Origin: Candidatus Curtissbacteria bacterium RIFCSPHIGHO2_01_FULL_41_11
GTDB lineage: Bacteria; Patescibacteriota; Microgenomatia; Curtissbacterales; GWA2-41-24
DNA: 64,000 bases
Assembly (NCBI GenBank): GCA_001776335.1
Contig: MFAZ01000043.1
Span: forward strand, 1-64,000
Reading direction: 5' to 3'
How positions within the stretch are numbered: the stretch's first letter is position 1; each line of letters opens with the position of its first letter. Positions 31,849 to 40,749 of the stretch are shown piece after piece. Both the position numbers and the translations under genes were made by a program. The notes beneath the pieces were generated by a model. That model saw nothing but the letters and a program-made list of their open reading frames with translations. It had not been told where the DNA came from and ran no database searches.

Positions 31849-33603
31849 ATGAAAGAATTAAATTTAAGAGAATTTTTGTTAAAACGCCTTCCAGTTTTAG
31901 CTCTTTTTATAGTAATTGCTTTTCATTTATCACTTATAAATAAAACTTTTAGCGAGGACTCAAATGGAAATCTCAGGGCTGCTTCTGCCGGATATGGAGA
32001 TATTCCTTTCCATATGACCCAAGTAAGTAAATTTGCATTTCAAAAAAATTTCAATTTCAACGAGCCTATATATGACGGAGAAAGGTTGCGATATGCATTC
32101 GGTATAAACCTGATAAGCGGTTTTCTGTTGCGCTACACCAACAGTTGGCCTCTTGCGATGCATCTGCCTGCAATGGGGTTTATGGTTGCAGGTATCATCC
32201 TGACGTATCTGAGTTACCGGTTGTTTTTGAAATCAGAAACAGGAGCCGTGATTGCGGTTGTCATATTTTTGCTGGGTTCGGGATTTGGGGCAGGTTATCT
32301 GTTTCGCGATTATTCACAAAGTACGAACATTTCGAATACTAGTTTTTTTCAGTATATAACCGATACTACCGCTTCAACCATTACGAAATGGAATGCAATA
32401 TATCCTGACCAAAATATCGCTTGGGGTGCGCCTCTTTCGCTTGTCTTTTTACACCAGCGAGCTTTTTTTATCGGATTTTTTTTGTTTTCTCTGTTTTGGT
32501 ATCTACTTTGGAATTGGATTAAATATCCAGATAAGGTGAAGTGGGTACTTTTGCTTGGTGTAGTCGTGGGGCTTACTCCACTTGCTCATTACCATTCCTT
32601 TGTTGCAATGCTGGTGGTGCTTGGAGTGGTTGCTTTTGTTGGAATTATCAAACAAAAAAAAGTACTTGTAATACGTCTTATTCTTCTGGGTTTTATTATT
32701 TTAGTTTTGGCAATACCTCAGGTTTTATATCTCGTTCAGGGTAAAAGTAATTTGACTTCTTCTCAAAATTCGTTTCTTCAACTTCGGCTTGGTTGGATGA
32801 GTCAACCAACAACGGGTTCGATTCAATTTCCTTCTGAGTCTGATGTCTCTGGCAGAGTCATAGCTTTTTTAAATTTCTTATGGATAAATTTTGGAATTAT
32901 TCTGCCCATGTTTATATTTAGCACTGGAGTATCTTTAAAATCTAAAAGATTCAGGGAACGTTTTGGCGGTGTGTTAATTTTGTCGCTTGCAGCAATAGTG
33001 TTATTTTTATCGGTACAACTTATTAGATTCCAACCTTGGGATTACGATGATAATAAGATTTTGGTCTATTTCCAATTTTTCGCAGCACCGGTAATTGTCT
33101 CATTTTTTTTATGGCTTTTGGCATATAGAAAATTGGTGGGGCGCATTTTACTTGCAGCGTTCACCGTAGTTGCAATTCATTCAGGTGTGGTTGATCAAAT
33201 TCCGCGTCTTTTGGTTAGCATAGATGATACACCTGTTATTTTTAACAGGGACGCTATTTCTCTTGCCGAATTTATAAAAGAGTATATTCCAGCAGATAAA
33301 AAAATAATAACAACATCCACTCATTTGAACCCAGTTGCGTCACTTGCAGGTAGATCTGTTTTTGTCGGATATCCTGGTTGGCTATGGACGCGTGGAATTG
33401 ATTATAGTTTGCGAGAGTCGCATCTTAAGGAATTTTACGCTGACCCTATCGCTAATTTAAATAAGTCCTACATCAGTCAAGCATATTATGTGCTTCTTGA
33501 TCCGACAGCTGTTTATGATTGGAAAGCCTCCGAAGAAGTTTTTGATGAAAAATTAAACAGGATTTTTAGCAACGATACTTACAGTTTTTACAAATTAAGA
33601 TAA
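31849..33603 (+). CDS. GT-C-type polytopic membrane glycosyltransferase-like protein
   Basis: 584 residues from the ATG at 31849 (GAGAAGG 13-19 nt upstream; a longer frame from 31777 lacks support). About 12 membrane spans, a large first extracytoplasmic loop containing Asp51 in GYGDIPFHMTQ, an acidic site in the position used for lipid-phosphate sugar donors in GT-C enzymes, and a soluble C-terminal domain (about 445-584). It is followed 9 bp later by a PMT-family enzyme, so both probably decorate surface proteins or glycans. The exact family and sugar are unknown. Confidence 0.62.
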   Translation: MKELNLREFLLKRLPVLALFIVIAFHLSLINKTFSEDSNGNLRAASAGYGDIPFHMTQVSKFAFQKNFNFNEPIYDGERLRYAFGINLISGFLLRYTNSWPLAMHLPAMGFMVAGIILTYLSYRLFLKSETGAVIAVVIFLLGSGFGAGYLFRDYSQSTNISNTSFFQYITDTTASTITKWNAIYPDQNIAWGAPLSLVFLHQRAFFIGFFLFSLFWYLLWNWIKYPDKVKWVLLLGVVVGLTPLAHYHSFVAMLVVLGVVAFVGIIKQKKVLVIRLILLGFIILVLAIPQVLYLVQGKSNLTSSQNSFLQLRLGWMSQPTTGSIQFPSESDVSGRVIAFLNFLWINFGIILPMFIFSTGVSLKSKRFRERFGGVLILSLAAIVLFLSVQLIRFQPWDYDDNKILVYFQFFAAPVIVSFFLWLLAYRKLVGRILLAAFTVVAIHSGVVDQIPRLLVSIDDTPVIFNRDAISLAEFIKEYIPADKKIITTSTHLNPVASLAGRSVFVGYPGWLWTRGIDYSLRESHLKEFYADPIANLNKSYISQAYYVLLDPTAVYDWKASEEVFDEKLNRIFSNDTYSFYKLR

Positions 33604-33612
33604 CATATAAGT

Positions 33613-34884
33613 ATGAATCAAAAAAGATTGTTTGTTTTCATATTGTCTTTGCTTGTTTTTTCTTTCCTTGTTAGGATTTGGCGAATTTCCGAACCAAACC
33701 GATATTATTTCGATGAGGTTTATCATGTGGTAACAGCCCGTGCATATTCACAGAATAATCCTGAAGCGTATGATCCATTTGCTCCGGCACCCGAAAAGAA
33801 TACTGCCTTCGATTGGCTTCATCCACCGCTTGCGAAGTTGATTCAGGCCGGATCAATTAAAATTTTTGGCGATAAACCACTTGGCTGGCGATTACCGAGT
33901 GCAATATTTGGGACTGGAATAGTTATTGCTACTTTTTTTCTTGCATCTGCACTTTTTGGACCAACCGTTGCTATTTTTGCATCATCTGTGATTGCTTTCG
34001 AAAATCTGATTTTCGTTATGTCGCGCATAACCATGAATGATGTATTTGTAACATTTTTTACACTTGTTTCTTTTATCTTTACTTATTTTTATGTGACTCG
34101 TGGGAAAGTGAGGGATTTAGTCTTAACTTGTGTATTCCTGGGGCTAGCTGTTTCATCCAAGTGGTCAGGGGCATATACGATAATTGCTTGTTCAGTTTTT
34201 ATTTTGTGGAGTAAGTTACGAGTAAGGAAATTCGACATTCGATTAATATTTTTAGTTTTGATTCCACCTGCTGTATATCTTTTAAGCTTCAGTCAATATT
34301 GGCTGCAGGGCCATAGTTTTAAACAATTTATTGATTTAAACAAACAAGTCTGGTGGTATCAAAATAGAGAGGATTTGGAACATTCTTATGGAACAACTGC
34401 ACTATGGTGTGCCCCAAAAGGTTTGAACGGTCCCAAAACATGGTGTCCGTGGATTCTGGATGTGCGGGGGGTGTATTTGTCTTATGAACAGTATGGTTCA
34501 AAAGCGGGATATATCTACGCGATTGGTAATCCGCTAATTTTTTGGTCAGGTGTTCTGGGAGTTTCATTTTGCTTGGGGCTTTTGATTGAGCAAAGGAAAA
34601 AAGAATATGTATTTTTATTGTTGGGCTATTTTATATTTTGGATTCCGTGGATTTTTAGCCCGAGAATCATGTTTCTTTATCACTATTTACCGGCAATTCC
34701 ATTTCTTGCCATCTCGCTCGGGGTTGTGCTTGCCGAAATTTGGAAGACTCGTTTTAAATTTATTTCAATTATTGTGATTGTGATTTTTACTGCAGGCTTT
34801 TTCTACTTTTATCCAATAACTTCTGGCTGGCCAATTGAGCCAAAGGCGATTGATAGCTTTATGTGGCTCAAGACGTGGCGATGA
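33613..34884 (+). CDS. Protein O-mannosyltransferase family (PMT/GT39)
   Basis: A 423-residue integral membrane enzyme with about 10-11 spans that transfers mannose from polyprenyl phosphate to Ser/Thr of secreted proteins. PMT signatures: the essential Asp34-Glu35 pair in YYFDEVYH, HPPLAKL in the first loop, SRITMNDVF, and SKWSGAY at the start of a later span; the C-terminal half has FWSPRIMFLYHYLPA-like text (IFSPRIMFLYHYLPAIPF), a lipid-phosphate site. Ser/Thr-rich exported proteins such as the sortase substrate would be natural acceptors. Ends 1 nt from convergent miaB. Confidence 0.87.
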   Translation: MNQKRLFVFILSLLVFSFLVRIWRISEPNRYYFDEVYHVVTARAYSQNNPEAYDPFAPAPEKNTAFDWLHPPLAKLIQAGSIKIFGDKPLGWRLPSAIFGTGIVIATFFLASALFGPTVAIFASSVIAFENLIFVMSRITMNDVFVTFFTLVSFIFTYFYVTRGKVRDLVLTCVFLGLAVSSKWSGAYTIIACSVFILWSKLRVRKFDIRLIFLVLIPPAVYLLSFSQYWLQGHSFKQFIDLNKQVWWYQNREDLEHSYGTTALWCAPKGLNGPKTWCPWILDVRGVYLSYEQYGSKAGYIYAIGNPLIFWSGVLGVSFCLGLLIEQRKKEYVFLLLGYFIFWIPWIFSPRIMFLYHYLPAIPFLAISLGVVLAEIWKTRFKFISIIVIVIFTAGFFYFYPITSGWPIEPKAIDSFMWLKTWR

Positions 34885-34885
34885 C

Positions 34886-36073
34886 TTAGTGCACGGCGGT
34901 GCGAGGCGTTCCTTTGCGATTAATCAGGTTGTTGAGGATAATCCAGCGGCGTTCTTTTTCGGCGTGAGAAATATCGTCTCTAAAAGCTTTATGAGCAGCA
35001 GTTGTGGGACGATCGGAATATTTGGAGACGTAGGCATATGCAAAATTTACTTCTTTTGCAAGTTTAACCGTACTTTGGAATTGTTCCTCTGTTTCACCAG
35101 GAAAACCCACAATAATATCCGTCGAAATTTGTACATTTGGAATCTTCGTTTTTATTTTTCTTATTAAATTTATGTACTCTTCTTGGGTATACCATCTGTT
35201 CATCCGTTTCAAGACTTCGTCATCTCCTGATTGAACTGCTAGATGAAGGTTTCTGTCTATCTTGGGATTTTTAGCTATGACGCTGATAAGTTGATCCGAA
35301 AAATCCCAAGGATTGGATGATATGAATTTTACAGTTTTAATGCCTTTTATTTTGCATACTTCGTCAAGCAGGTATGGAAAAAGTGTAGGGATGCGATATT
35401 TTCCGAGGTGTTTAACCATGACTGGCTTGACGGTTTTACCGTTTGGTAACTTGTAACCCTGCCTGCCGGCAGGCAGGCCTTTGCTGTTTTTGACTAAATC
35501 TGCCCCATAGGAGTTTACATTTTGACCAAGTAGAGTCACTTCGTAACAACCTTTTTTTGCCAGCTCCTCTATTTCTTCTATTACATCTTTAAATGGCCGC
35601 GAGATTTCCCTTCCTCTGGTGAACGGTACAACACAAAAAGTGCAGAAGTTGTTGCAACCGTTTGAAATAGGAACCCATGAATGCGATACATCTTGCCTAA
35701 GCGCCGGGTAATCAAAACCTACTTCTTCAAGTGGTAAAAATTCATCGACTTCGGGCATTCTTTTTTGTAAGGCTTTGAGGTATTTACCCGTTTCATCTCT
35801 GACTGCCATTCCTACCATACAACCGGAAACAACAATTTTGGGCTTAGTCTTTTCCCGCCATTTGGCGGATTTTGCGATGTTTTTGACAAGACCGGTAACT
35901 CTGTCTTCTGCAGACTGCCGGATCATGCAAGTGTTAATAACAACTTCACTTGCATCTTTCATGGTTTTAGAAGGTTTATAACCACGAGATTTGTAATAAC
36001 TGGCAATTCTTTGGCTGTCTGCCAAGTTCTGCTGACAGCCGAATGTCTTGATATAAAAAGTATTAGAGGACAT
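34886..36073 (-). CDS. miaB: tRNA-2-methylthio-N6-dimethylallyladenosine synthase, TRAM-less
   Basis: Radical-SAM methylthiotransferase acting on i6A37 made by MiaA. 395 residues, about 75 short of E. coli. N-terminal cluster Cys13, Cys49 and Cys85; radical-SAM triad Cys140, Cys144, Cys147 in CNNFCTFCV. The C-terminus stops at the conserved FSxRPGTxA-like YSDRPTTAA plus one helix, so the RNA-binding TRAM domain is absent. Residues 200-206 read LPAGRQG, encoded by a 20-bp palindromic repeat in a loop before the KVKHLGKYRIPTLFPYLL-type segment. The convergent PMT gene ends 1 nt away. Confidence 0.9.
   Translation of the reverse strand: MSSNTFYIKTFGCQQNLADSQRIASYYKSRGYKPSKTMKDASEVVINTCMIRQSAEDRVTGLVKNIAKSAKWREKTKPKIVVSGCMVGMAVRDETGKYLKALQKRMPEVDEFLPLEEVGFDYPALRQDVSHSWVPISNGCNNFCTFCVVPFTRGREISRPFKDVIEEIEELAKKGCYEVTLLGQNVNSYGADLVKNSKGLPAGRQGYKLPNGKTVKPVMVKHLGKYRIPTLFPYLLDEVCKIKGIKTVKFISSNPWDFSDQLISVIAKNPKIDRNLHLAVQSGDDEVLKRMNRWYTQEEYINLIRKIKTKIPNVQISTDIIVGFPGETEEQFQSTVKLAKEVNFAYAYVSKYSDRPTTAAHKAFRDDISHAEKERRWIILNNLINRKGTPRTAVH
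35458..35477. repeat. 20-bp perfect palindrome inserted in miaB
   Basis: CCTGCCTGCCGGCAGGCAGG is its own reverse complement. Its 14-bp core occurs also at 6230-6243. Here it is read in frame as LPAGRQ within a surface loop of MiaB, without harm to the radical-SAM core. Confidence 0.92.
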
Positions 36074-36128
36074 TGTTGTATTGTTAAATTGTTAAATTGT
36101 TAAAGAAAGATTTTATCACAACGCAGAA

Positions 36129-36515
36129 CTAGCCAATAATTTTTGGCAGGAAGATTATCAGTCCGATGATTATTGCAGCAGTCGACAGGATTAGGACTCC
36201 GCCTGCTGCGCAATGTTTTGCAAGTCTTATCCTAGGATGGTGTTCGGGGTGAAGAACATCGCCCAATTCCTCAATTCCAGTGTTAATCGCTTCAGCCCCT
36301 AAAACTGCAGATGAGATAAGAATTATATTGAACCATTCGGCAGTAGTAATTCGATACACAAAGCCCAGTACAATAGCCAATAATAAGACAGTTGTCTCAA
36401 TTTTGAAATGTGTACCTTTTTTAAAACTGTAATAAATACCTTCGAATGCAAAGGCGAAGCTTTTAATCTGATGGATAAAAAATGGGTCTTTTTTCTTAAT
36501 TTCAATGGGGTCCAT
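36129..36515 (-). CDS. dgkA: Diacylglycerol/undecaprenol kinase, DgkA family
   Basis: A 128-residue three-span membrane kinase that recycles lipid alcohols to phosphates. The signature helix GAEAINTGIEELGDVL matches E-x-N-T-A-I-E-x3-D with Gly for Ala; the following RLAKHCAAGGVL corresponds to the usual KDxAAGAVL, with His in place of the Asp, which is an unusual change next to the active site. The N-terminus is amphipathic, as expected. Confidence 0.88.
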   Translation of the reverse strand: MDPIEIKKKDPFFIHQIKSFAFAFEGIYYSFKKGTHFKIETTVLLLAIVLGFVYRITTAEWFNIILISSAVLGAEAINTGIEELGDVLHPEHHPRIRLAKHCAAGGVLILSTAAIIIGLIIFLPKIIG

Positions 36516-36551
36516 TATTCAATTTTAGCATTATTGTGAGGTAAATTTGCC

Positions 36552-36580
36552 TTGACTTTCGAGGCTAAAAGTAGTATATC
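36552..36580 (+). promoter_or_regulatory. Promoter of the 112-residue hypothetical gene
   Basis: TTGACT (36552-36557), a 17-nt spacer, TATATC (36575-36580). The predicted transcript begins about 15 nt before the ATG at 36603 and includes AAAGGG, a usable ribosome binding site. Confidence 0.5.
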
Positions 36581-36602
36581 TAGGGTTTGAAAGGGTTATA
36601 AA

Positions 36603-36941
36603 ATGCCAGAACAAAAGAATAAGGAAAAAGTACTTATTGGTCAAGTTACCGAAACAAGCAGTGCTGATTCCTTTATAGCGAGAGACTTGCAGGAGAGAAA
36701 AGAAGAATACTACGCAACCAGTGGTAAGACGCTAACGGCTAGTCCGGTTGGGCAATCCAATTCGCCAGGCCAAATTGGCATTTTAAAACCAGGTTCCTAT
36801 ACATCCGGTCATGCCTCAACTGAAGAAAATCGCCCAGTTCAGACCGGTGGGGTGGTAATTGATTTTAGTAATTTTAAAGAAAACGCTTCGGGCGTCGGTC
36901 GAGAACTTGTTGCAGACAGGCAGAATAGAAAAGCTGCGTAG
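36603..36941 (+). CDS. Hypothetical protein, 112 residues, polar
   Basis: I do not recognise it. Highly hydrophilic, rich in Gly, Ser, Glu and Asn, probably disordered in the middle (about 40-85), with no signal peptide or membrane segment. A good promoter and a ribosome binding site (AAAGGG, 7 nt before ATG) support a real gene. It is flanked by the minus-strand dgkA and HU genes. Confidence 0.62.
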   Translation: MPEQKNKEKVLIGQVTETSSADSFIARDLQERKEEYYATSGKTLTASPVGQSNSPGQIGILKPGSYTSGHASTEENRPVQTGGVVIDFSNFKENASGVGRELVADRQNRKAA

Positions 36942-36968
36942 TATAAGCTTCCTTATTATATTAGAGAT

Positions 36969-37241
36969 TTACTTGATTAACCTTCTGAGGGTTTTGCCTG
37001 CTGTGAATCCGGGAAGTTTGTGTGCAGAAATCTGAATGGCCCCGCCGGTTTGAGGATTTCTTCCTTTTCTAGTGGCTCTGGTTCTGACTTTGAAAGTACC
37101 GAATCCTGTAATTACGACCTTGTCCCCTTTTAAAAGTGCTTCTCTGATGGAGCCAAAAACTGAGTTGACAGCATCGAATCCTGCTTTTTTGGTAAGGCCA
37201 ACTTTTTTTGCTACTCTTTCTGCCAGTTCGTTTTTTGTCAT
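36969..37241 (-). CDS. HU-family DNA-binding protein
   Basis: 90 residues, the standard length. N-terminal helices (MTKNELAERVAKKVGLTKK), the GFGTFKVRTRATRKGRNPQTG signature with the DNA-intercalating Pro at NPQTGG, and a C-terminal helix (AGKTLRRLIK). A dimeric nucleoid protein that bends DNA. It is 32 bp downstream of rny. Confidence 0.95.
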   Translation of the reverse strand: MTKNELAERVAKKVGLTKKAGFDAVNSVFGSIREALLKGDKVVITGFGTFKVRTRATRKGRNPQTGGAIQISAHKLPGFTAGKTLRRLIK

Positions 37242-37273
37242 AAATTATTTTGGTAAGGGGGATTATATCTCAA

Positions 37274-38755
37274 TTATTTTGCTATGTCTACAGCTCTGGT
37301 TTCGCGAATTACAGTCACGGCAATTTGGCCGGGATAGGTGAGTTCTTTTTCCAACCTTTCTTTAATATCGTGAGCTAAATTTATAATGCCCGAATCGTCC
37401 AAGATTTCCGGGTTAACAATAACTCTAATTTCGCGGCCAGCCTGTATCGCGTATGCTTTGTCTACACCTGGGAAGCTTGTTGCTATTTTTTCTATCTCTG
37501 TTAGCCTTTTTATGTACTGTTCAACCGGTTCGTGACGAGCTCCGGGACGGGCCCCGGAAACTGAGTCTGCGAGATGTACAATTATGGACTCAATGCTTGA
37601 AAATGGTTCATCCTCGTGGTGTTGGGCGATGCAATCTATTACTTCCTGAGGGAAATTCCATCTTTTTGCTAGTTCGACTCCCAGCTGGACGTGGGTGCCT
37701 TCTTTATCCATTTGAGTTTTGCCTATATCATGGAAAAGACCCCCTGTTGCAGCGATTGTGGTATTAGCACCTAATTCTTCTGCCAATTTTTTTGCAATTT
37801 TGCCTGTTTCCAGACATGCAATAAGCTGGTTTTGCCCGTATGAGTAGCGAAATTTCAACCTACCGAGCGTGTCAAGTGTTTCCTGGGGAAGATTATAAAG
37901 ACCGAGTTCGTGTGCAGCTTTTCTCCCGGCTTCGGACATATCTCTATCTACCAGTTCTTTAGCTTTTTCAACAAGCTGTTCGATTCTTGTGGGTTGGATG
38001 CGGGCATCTTTTACCAACCACTCCAAAGCAATTCTTGCGACCTCTCTCCGTACAGGATCAAAAGAGGATAACCTAACCTCTCCCGCTACTTCACTGTCAA
38101 GTTCTACGTCTACGCCAGTGGCAAGCTCAAAAGCTCTTATGTTTCTGCCTTCTTTTCCTATAATCCTGCCTTTAATCTCTTCTGACTCAAGTCTGATTGT
38201 GGTTACTGTATATTCGGCGACCCAATCGGTGGCGCCTGCAATCATGGAGTTCACTAGGATTTCTTTCGCTCTTTCGTCCGAGGCTTCTTTAACTTTTTCT
38301 TCTGCTTCTTTTATTCTTTTAGCAATTTCGCCGGAAAGCTCCTTTTCGACATTCTCAAGAATTATTTTCTTGGCTTCATCTCTTGTTGTTGAAGTTACTT
38401 TTGAAAGTTTTGAAATTAAGTCTTCTCTTATTTTTACCAGTTCCTGTTCCTTTTTGACGTAGGATGCTTTAGCTTGCGCTATTTCTTTTTCTTGATTTTC
38501 GATTTTAGTTATTTTGTCTTCGAAGACCTGTGCTTTTTGAGCAATATTCTTTTCAATTTCCAAGGACTCTTCGCGTAATTTTCTCGCCTCTTCTTCTGCT
38601 GCTTTTTTAATTCTATAAGCCTCATCTCTTGCGTCTTGAATTATCTCTCTGGCTTGCGATGTTGGATCTTGGGAGGATTTTTGAACGTTACCCACAGAAA
38701 CGACTACCTTTGTGGGCGAATCAGTATTTTGAGGATCTGAAAAAGATCTTTTCAT
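37274..38755 (-). CDS. rny: Ribonuclease Y without membrane anchor
   Basis: Endoribonuclease that starts mRNA decay. 493 residues: a polar N-terminus (1-30), a long charged coiled coil (about 32-170), a KH domain with GRIIGKEGRNIRAFE at 197-210, and an HD domain with the metal pair His342-Asp343 in FHDIGK. Typical RNase Y begins with a transmembrane helix; here the first 30 residues are polar, so the enzyme should be soluble unless translation begins upstream. Confidence 0.93.
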   Translation of the reverse strand: MKRSFSDPQNTDSPTKVVVSVGNVQKSSQDPTSQAREIIQDARDEAYRIKKAAEEEARKLREESLEIEKNIAQKAQVFEDKITKIENQEKEIAQAKASYVKKEQELVKIREDLISKLSKVTSTTRDEAKKIILENVEKELSGEIAKRIKEAEEKVKEASDERAKEILVNSMIAGATDWVAEYTVTTIRLESEEIKGRIIGKEGRNIRAFELATGVDVELDSEVAGEVRLSSFDPVRREVARIALEWLVKDARIQPTRIEQLVEKAKELVDRDMSEAGRKAAHELGLYNLPQETLDTLGRLKFRYSYGQNQLIACLETGKIAKKLAEELGANTTIAATGGLFHDIGKTQMDKEGTHVQLGVELAKRWNFPQEVIDCIAQHHEDEPFSSIESIIVHLADSVSGARPGARHEPVEQYIKRLTEIEKIATSFPGVDKAYAIQAGREIRVIVNPEILDDSGIINLAHDIKERLEKELTYPGQIAVTVIRETRAVDIAK

Positions 38756-38780
38756 CTTATATTTAAATCCAAAAGGAGAA

Positions 38781-38796
38781 AACCCGCTTTGGGGTT
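38781..38796 (-). terminator. Terminator between recX and rny
   Basis: On the minus strand AACCCC-AAAGC-GGGTT forms a 5-bp stem followed by TTCTCCTTTT. It lies 100 bp after the recX stop and 26 bp before rny. The stem is short and the T-tract interrupted, so efficiency is uncertain. Confidence 0.4.
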
Positions 38797-38892
38797 ATGA
38801 AGCTTTAATTAAATATTTACTTGTTTTCTCGATAATCTCGGGAAAAATCATATCTAAAACTTACTCCTAATGGTGTTTTTCTCAAGAAAATT

Positions 38893-39549
38893 CTACCGCT
38901 TATTGGAAAATATTGCAAATACCTCTTTAATGGTTTCAAAATCAAAGCCTTTTGAAATTAAATATTGGTAAATTTTCTTTTTTAAGTCAAGATTTGACAA
39001 ATTTTGCCAACTTTTAATTTTCTTTTGGAGAGCTTTTTTTGCATATTCTGTTTCTTTATCAGATTTTGAAAGCAAATTTTCAATTATACTATCTGAAATA
39101 CCTTTTTTTCTCAGCTCAAGTTTTAATAATCTTGATCCTCTGGGTCTGCTTCTCAATCTGGATTCCACATACCATTTTGCAAATTCCAAGTCATTTATGT
39201 AGCTGTATTTTTTTAATTTTGAAATAATTTTTTCTATGAGTGGACTTTCCGATGCCTGGTTGAATTTTACGTTTTCCCTGACTGCTATTTTTTTTATTAA
39301 GTGATCCCTTACTTCTTTTTCACTTCTTTGCCTGAAGGAAAGAAAGTTGGTGGCAATTTCAGTAAGTTTTGAGAGTTGTTCGCGGACCAATATTTTGGAA
39401 ATCTCATCTTCGGTTAAGATTTTGCCAACTTTCAAATTATTTTCTAGAAGACTTTGGTCACTAATTCCAAAAGCAAATTTCCCATCAAGAAAAATGTTAA
39501 ATCTTGAAGTGTTCTTTTTTTGTGGTTCGATTAAAGAAATTTTGGGCAC
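38893..39549 (-). CDS. recX: RecA regulator RecX
   Basis: 218 residues. RecX caps and destabilises RecA filaments. Three-helix repeats are seen: FLSFRQRSEKEVRDHLIKK, YINDLEFAKWYVESRLRSRPRGSRLLKLELRKKGI (the family signature) and a C-terminal YQYLISKGFDFETIKEVF unit. It follows recA by 5 bp on the same strand, the usual pairing that keeps the regulator in proportion to RecA. Confidence 0.92.
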   Translation of the reverse strand: MPKISLIEPQKKNTSRFNIFLDGKFAFGISDQSLLENNLKVGKILTEDEISKILVREQLSKLTEIATNFLSFRQRSEKEVRDHLIKKIAVRENVKFNQASESPLIEKIISKLKKYSYINDLEFAKWYVESRLRSRPRGSRLLKLELRKKGISDSIIENLLSKSDKETEYAKKALQKKIKSWQNLSNLDLKKKIYQYLISKGFDFETIKEVFAIFSNKR

Positions 39550-39554
39550 TAAAC

Positions 39555-40631
39555 TTATGCAGCGAGTGTTTCTGGAAGTTCTTCTTCTTCGTGGTCCTCT
39601 TTGCCTATGTTGTTTGTAACTTTAACCGGCCGAGAGGTGCTCTTTTTCATTTTTGTCCAAATTTCTTTTTCCAGGGCTGCCGCTTCTTTTTTGTGTTCCA
39701 AAATATATGCTTTGGCGCTTTCCCGTCCTTGTCCAATTAATTTTGCGCCCATCCTGAAAAATGCCCCTGATTTTGTTATAAGACCAAGTTCGACTGCAAC
39801 ATCCAAAAGTCCTGCTTCTTTTGACATGCCTTCTTCACTCATAATATCGAACTCTGCAATTCTGAATGGTGGAGCAACTTTATTTTTGACAACTTTTACC
39901 CGGTGCCGGGAACCGACAACCTTTTCTCCTTCTTTTATGTTTTCGATTCTTCTGATATCGAGACGGATCGAGGAATAAAATTTGAGAGCACGTCCACCCG
40001 GGGTTGTTTCCGGGTTGCCAAACATAACACCAATTTTTTCGCGCAGTTGGTTTGTAAATATTGCGACCGTTTTGGATTTGGAAATTGCACCGGTTAGCTT
40101 TCGCAGGGCTTGTGACATAAGTCTTGCCTGAACCCCCATCATTGAATCTCCCATTTCCCCTTCTATCTCTGCACGTGGTACAAGAGCGGCGACTGAATCA
40201 ATAACGATTACGTCAATCGCGCCTGAGCGGATTAAGGTTTCTGTGATTTCAAGTGCCTGCTCACCGGTATCGGGTTGAGAAATGAGAAGATCATCGAGGT
40301 TGACTCCCATTTTTTGAGCCCACAGGGGGTCAAGTGCATGCTCTGCATCAATTAGCGCCGCGCTTCCGCCGTTTTTTTGAGCTTGAGCGATTATCGAAAG
40401 ACAAAGGGAAGTTTTCCCAGATGCTTCCGGTCCGAAGATTTCGATTATTCTGCCTCTTGGAAGACCGCCAACTCCAAGAGCCAGATCTACGGGAACAGAA
40501 CCGGTTGAGATAACATCTACTCCCAGCTTGCCCACAGAATCTCCCATCTTCATGATGGAGCCTTTCCCGTAAGCTTTTTCTATTTGGGAAATGGCAGTCA
40601 AAATTGCTTGTTTCTTTGCGTCAGAACTCAT
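39555..40631 (-). CDS. recA: Recombinase RecA
   Basis: 358 residues, usual length. Walker A GPEASGKT at 67-74, the monomer-interface start LTAISQIEKAYGKGSIM, Walker B VIVIDSVAAL, loop L1 EGEMGDSMMGVQARLMSQALRK region, loop L2 TNQLREKIGVMFGNPETTPGG-type sequence, and an acidic C-terminal tail (KEDHEEEELPET) that damps DNA binding. Transcribed away from tRNA-Pro; two direct repeats lie about 70-90 bp upstream. Confidence 0.97.
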   Translation of the reverse strand: MSSDAKKQAILTAISQIEKAYGKGSIMKMGDSVGKLGVDVISTGSVPVDLALGVGGLPRGRIIEIFGPEASGKTSLCLSIIAQAQKNGGSAALIDAEHALDPLWAQKMGVNLDDLLISQPDTGEQALEITETLIRSGAIDVIVIDSVAALVPRAEIEGEMGDSMMGVQARLMSQALRKLTGAISKSKTVAIFTNQLREKIGVMFGNPETTPGGRALKFYSSIRLDIRRIENIKEGEKVVGSRHRVKVVKNKVAPPFRIAEFDIMSEEGMSKEAGLLDVAVELGLITKSGAFFRMGAKLIGQGRESAKAYILEHKKEAAALEKEIWTKMKKSTSRPVKVTNNIGKEDHEEEELPETLAA

Positions 40632-40690
40632 GTGGGGGCAGAGGCCAAGTTATTATTACAATAGTTTTTATGAAATTACAAGTGACACTT

Positions 40691-40719
40691 ATTATACTAT
40701 CCGAATATTACCCGAATAT
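40691..40719 (-). promoter_or_regulatory. recA promoter region with direct CCGAATAT repeats
   Basis: On the minus strand a TATAAT (40691-40696) lies about 60 bp before the recA ATG. Upstream and overlapping the -35 position are two identical octamers, CCGAATAT on the plus strand, at 40701-40708 and 40712-40719, spaced 11 bp (one helical turn). No LexA site of E. coli or B. subtilis type is visible. Direct repeats one turn apart could bind a regulator; this is inference. Confidence 0.38.
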
Positions 40720-40749
40720 CAACAGCCACGTGTTAAAATAATAATTCAC

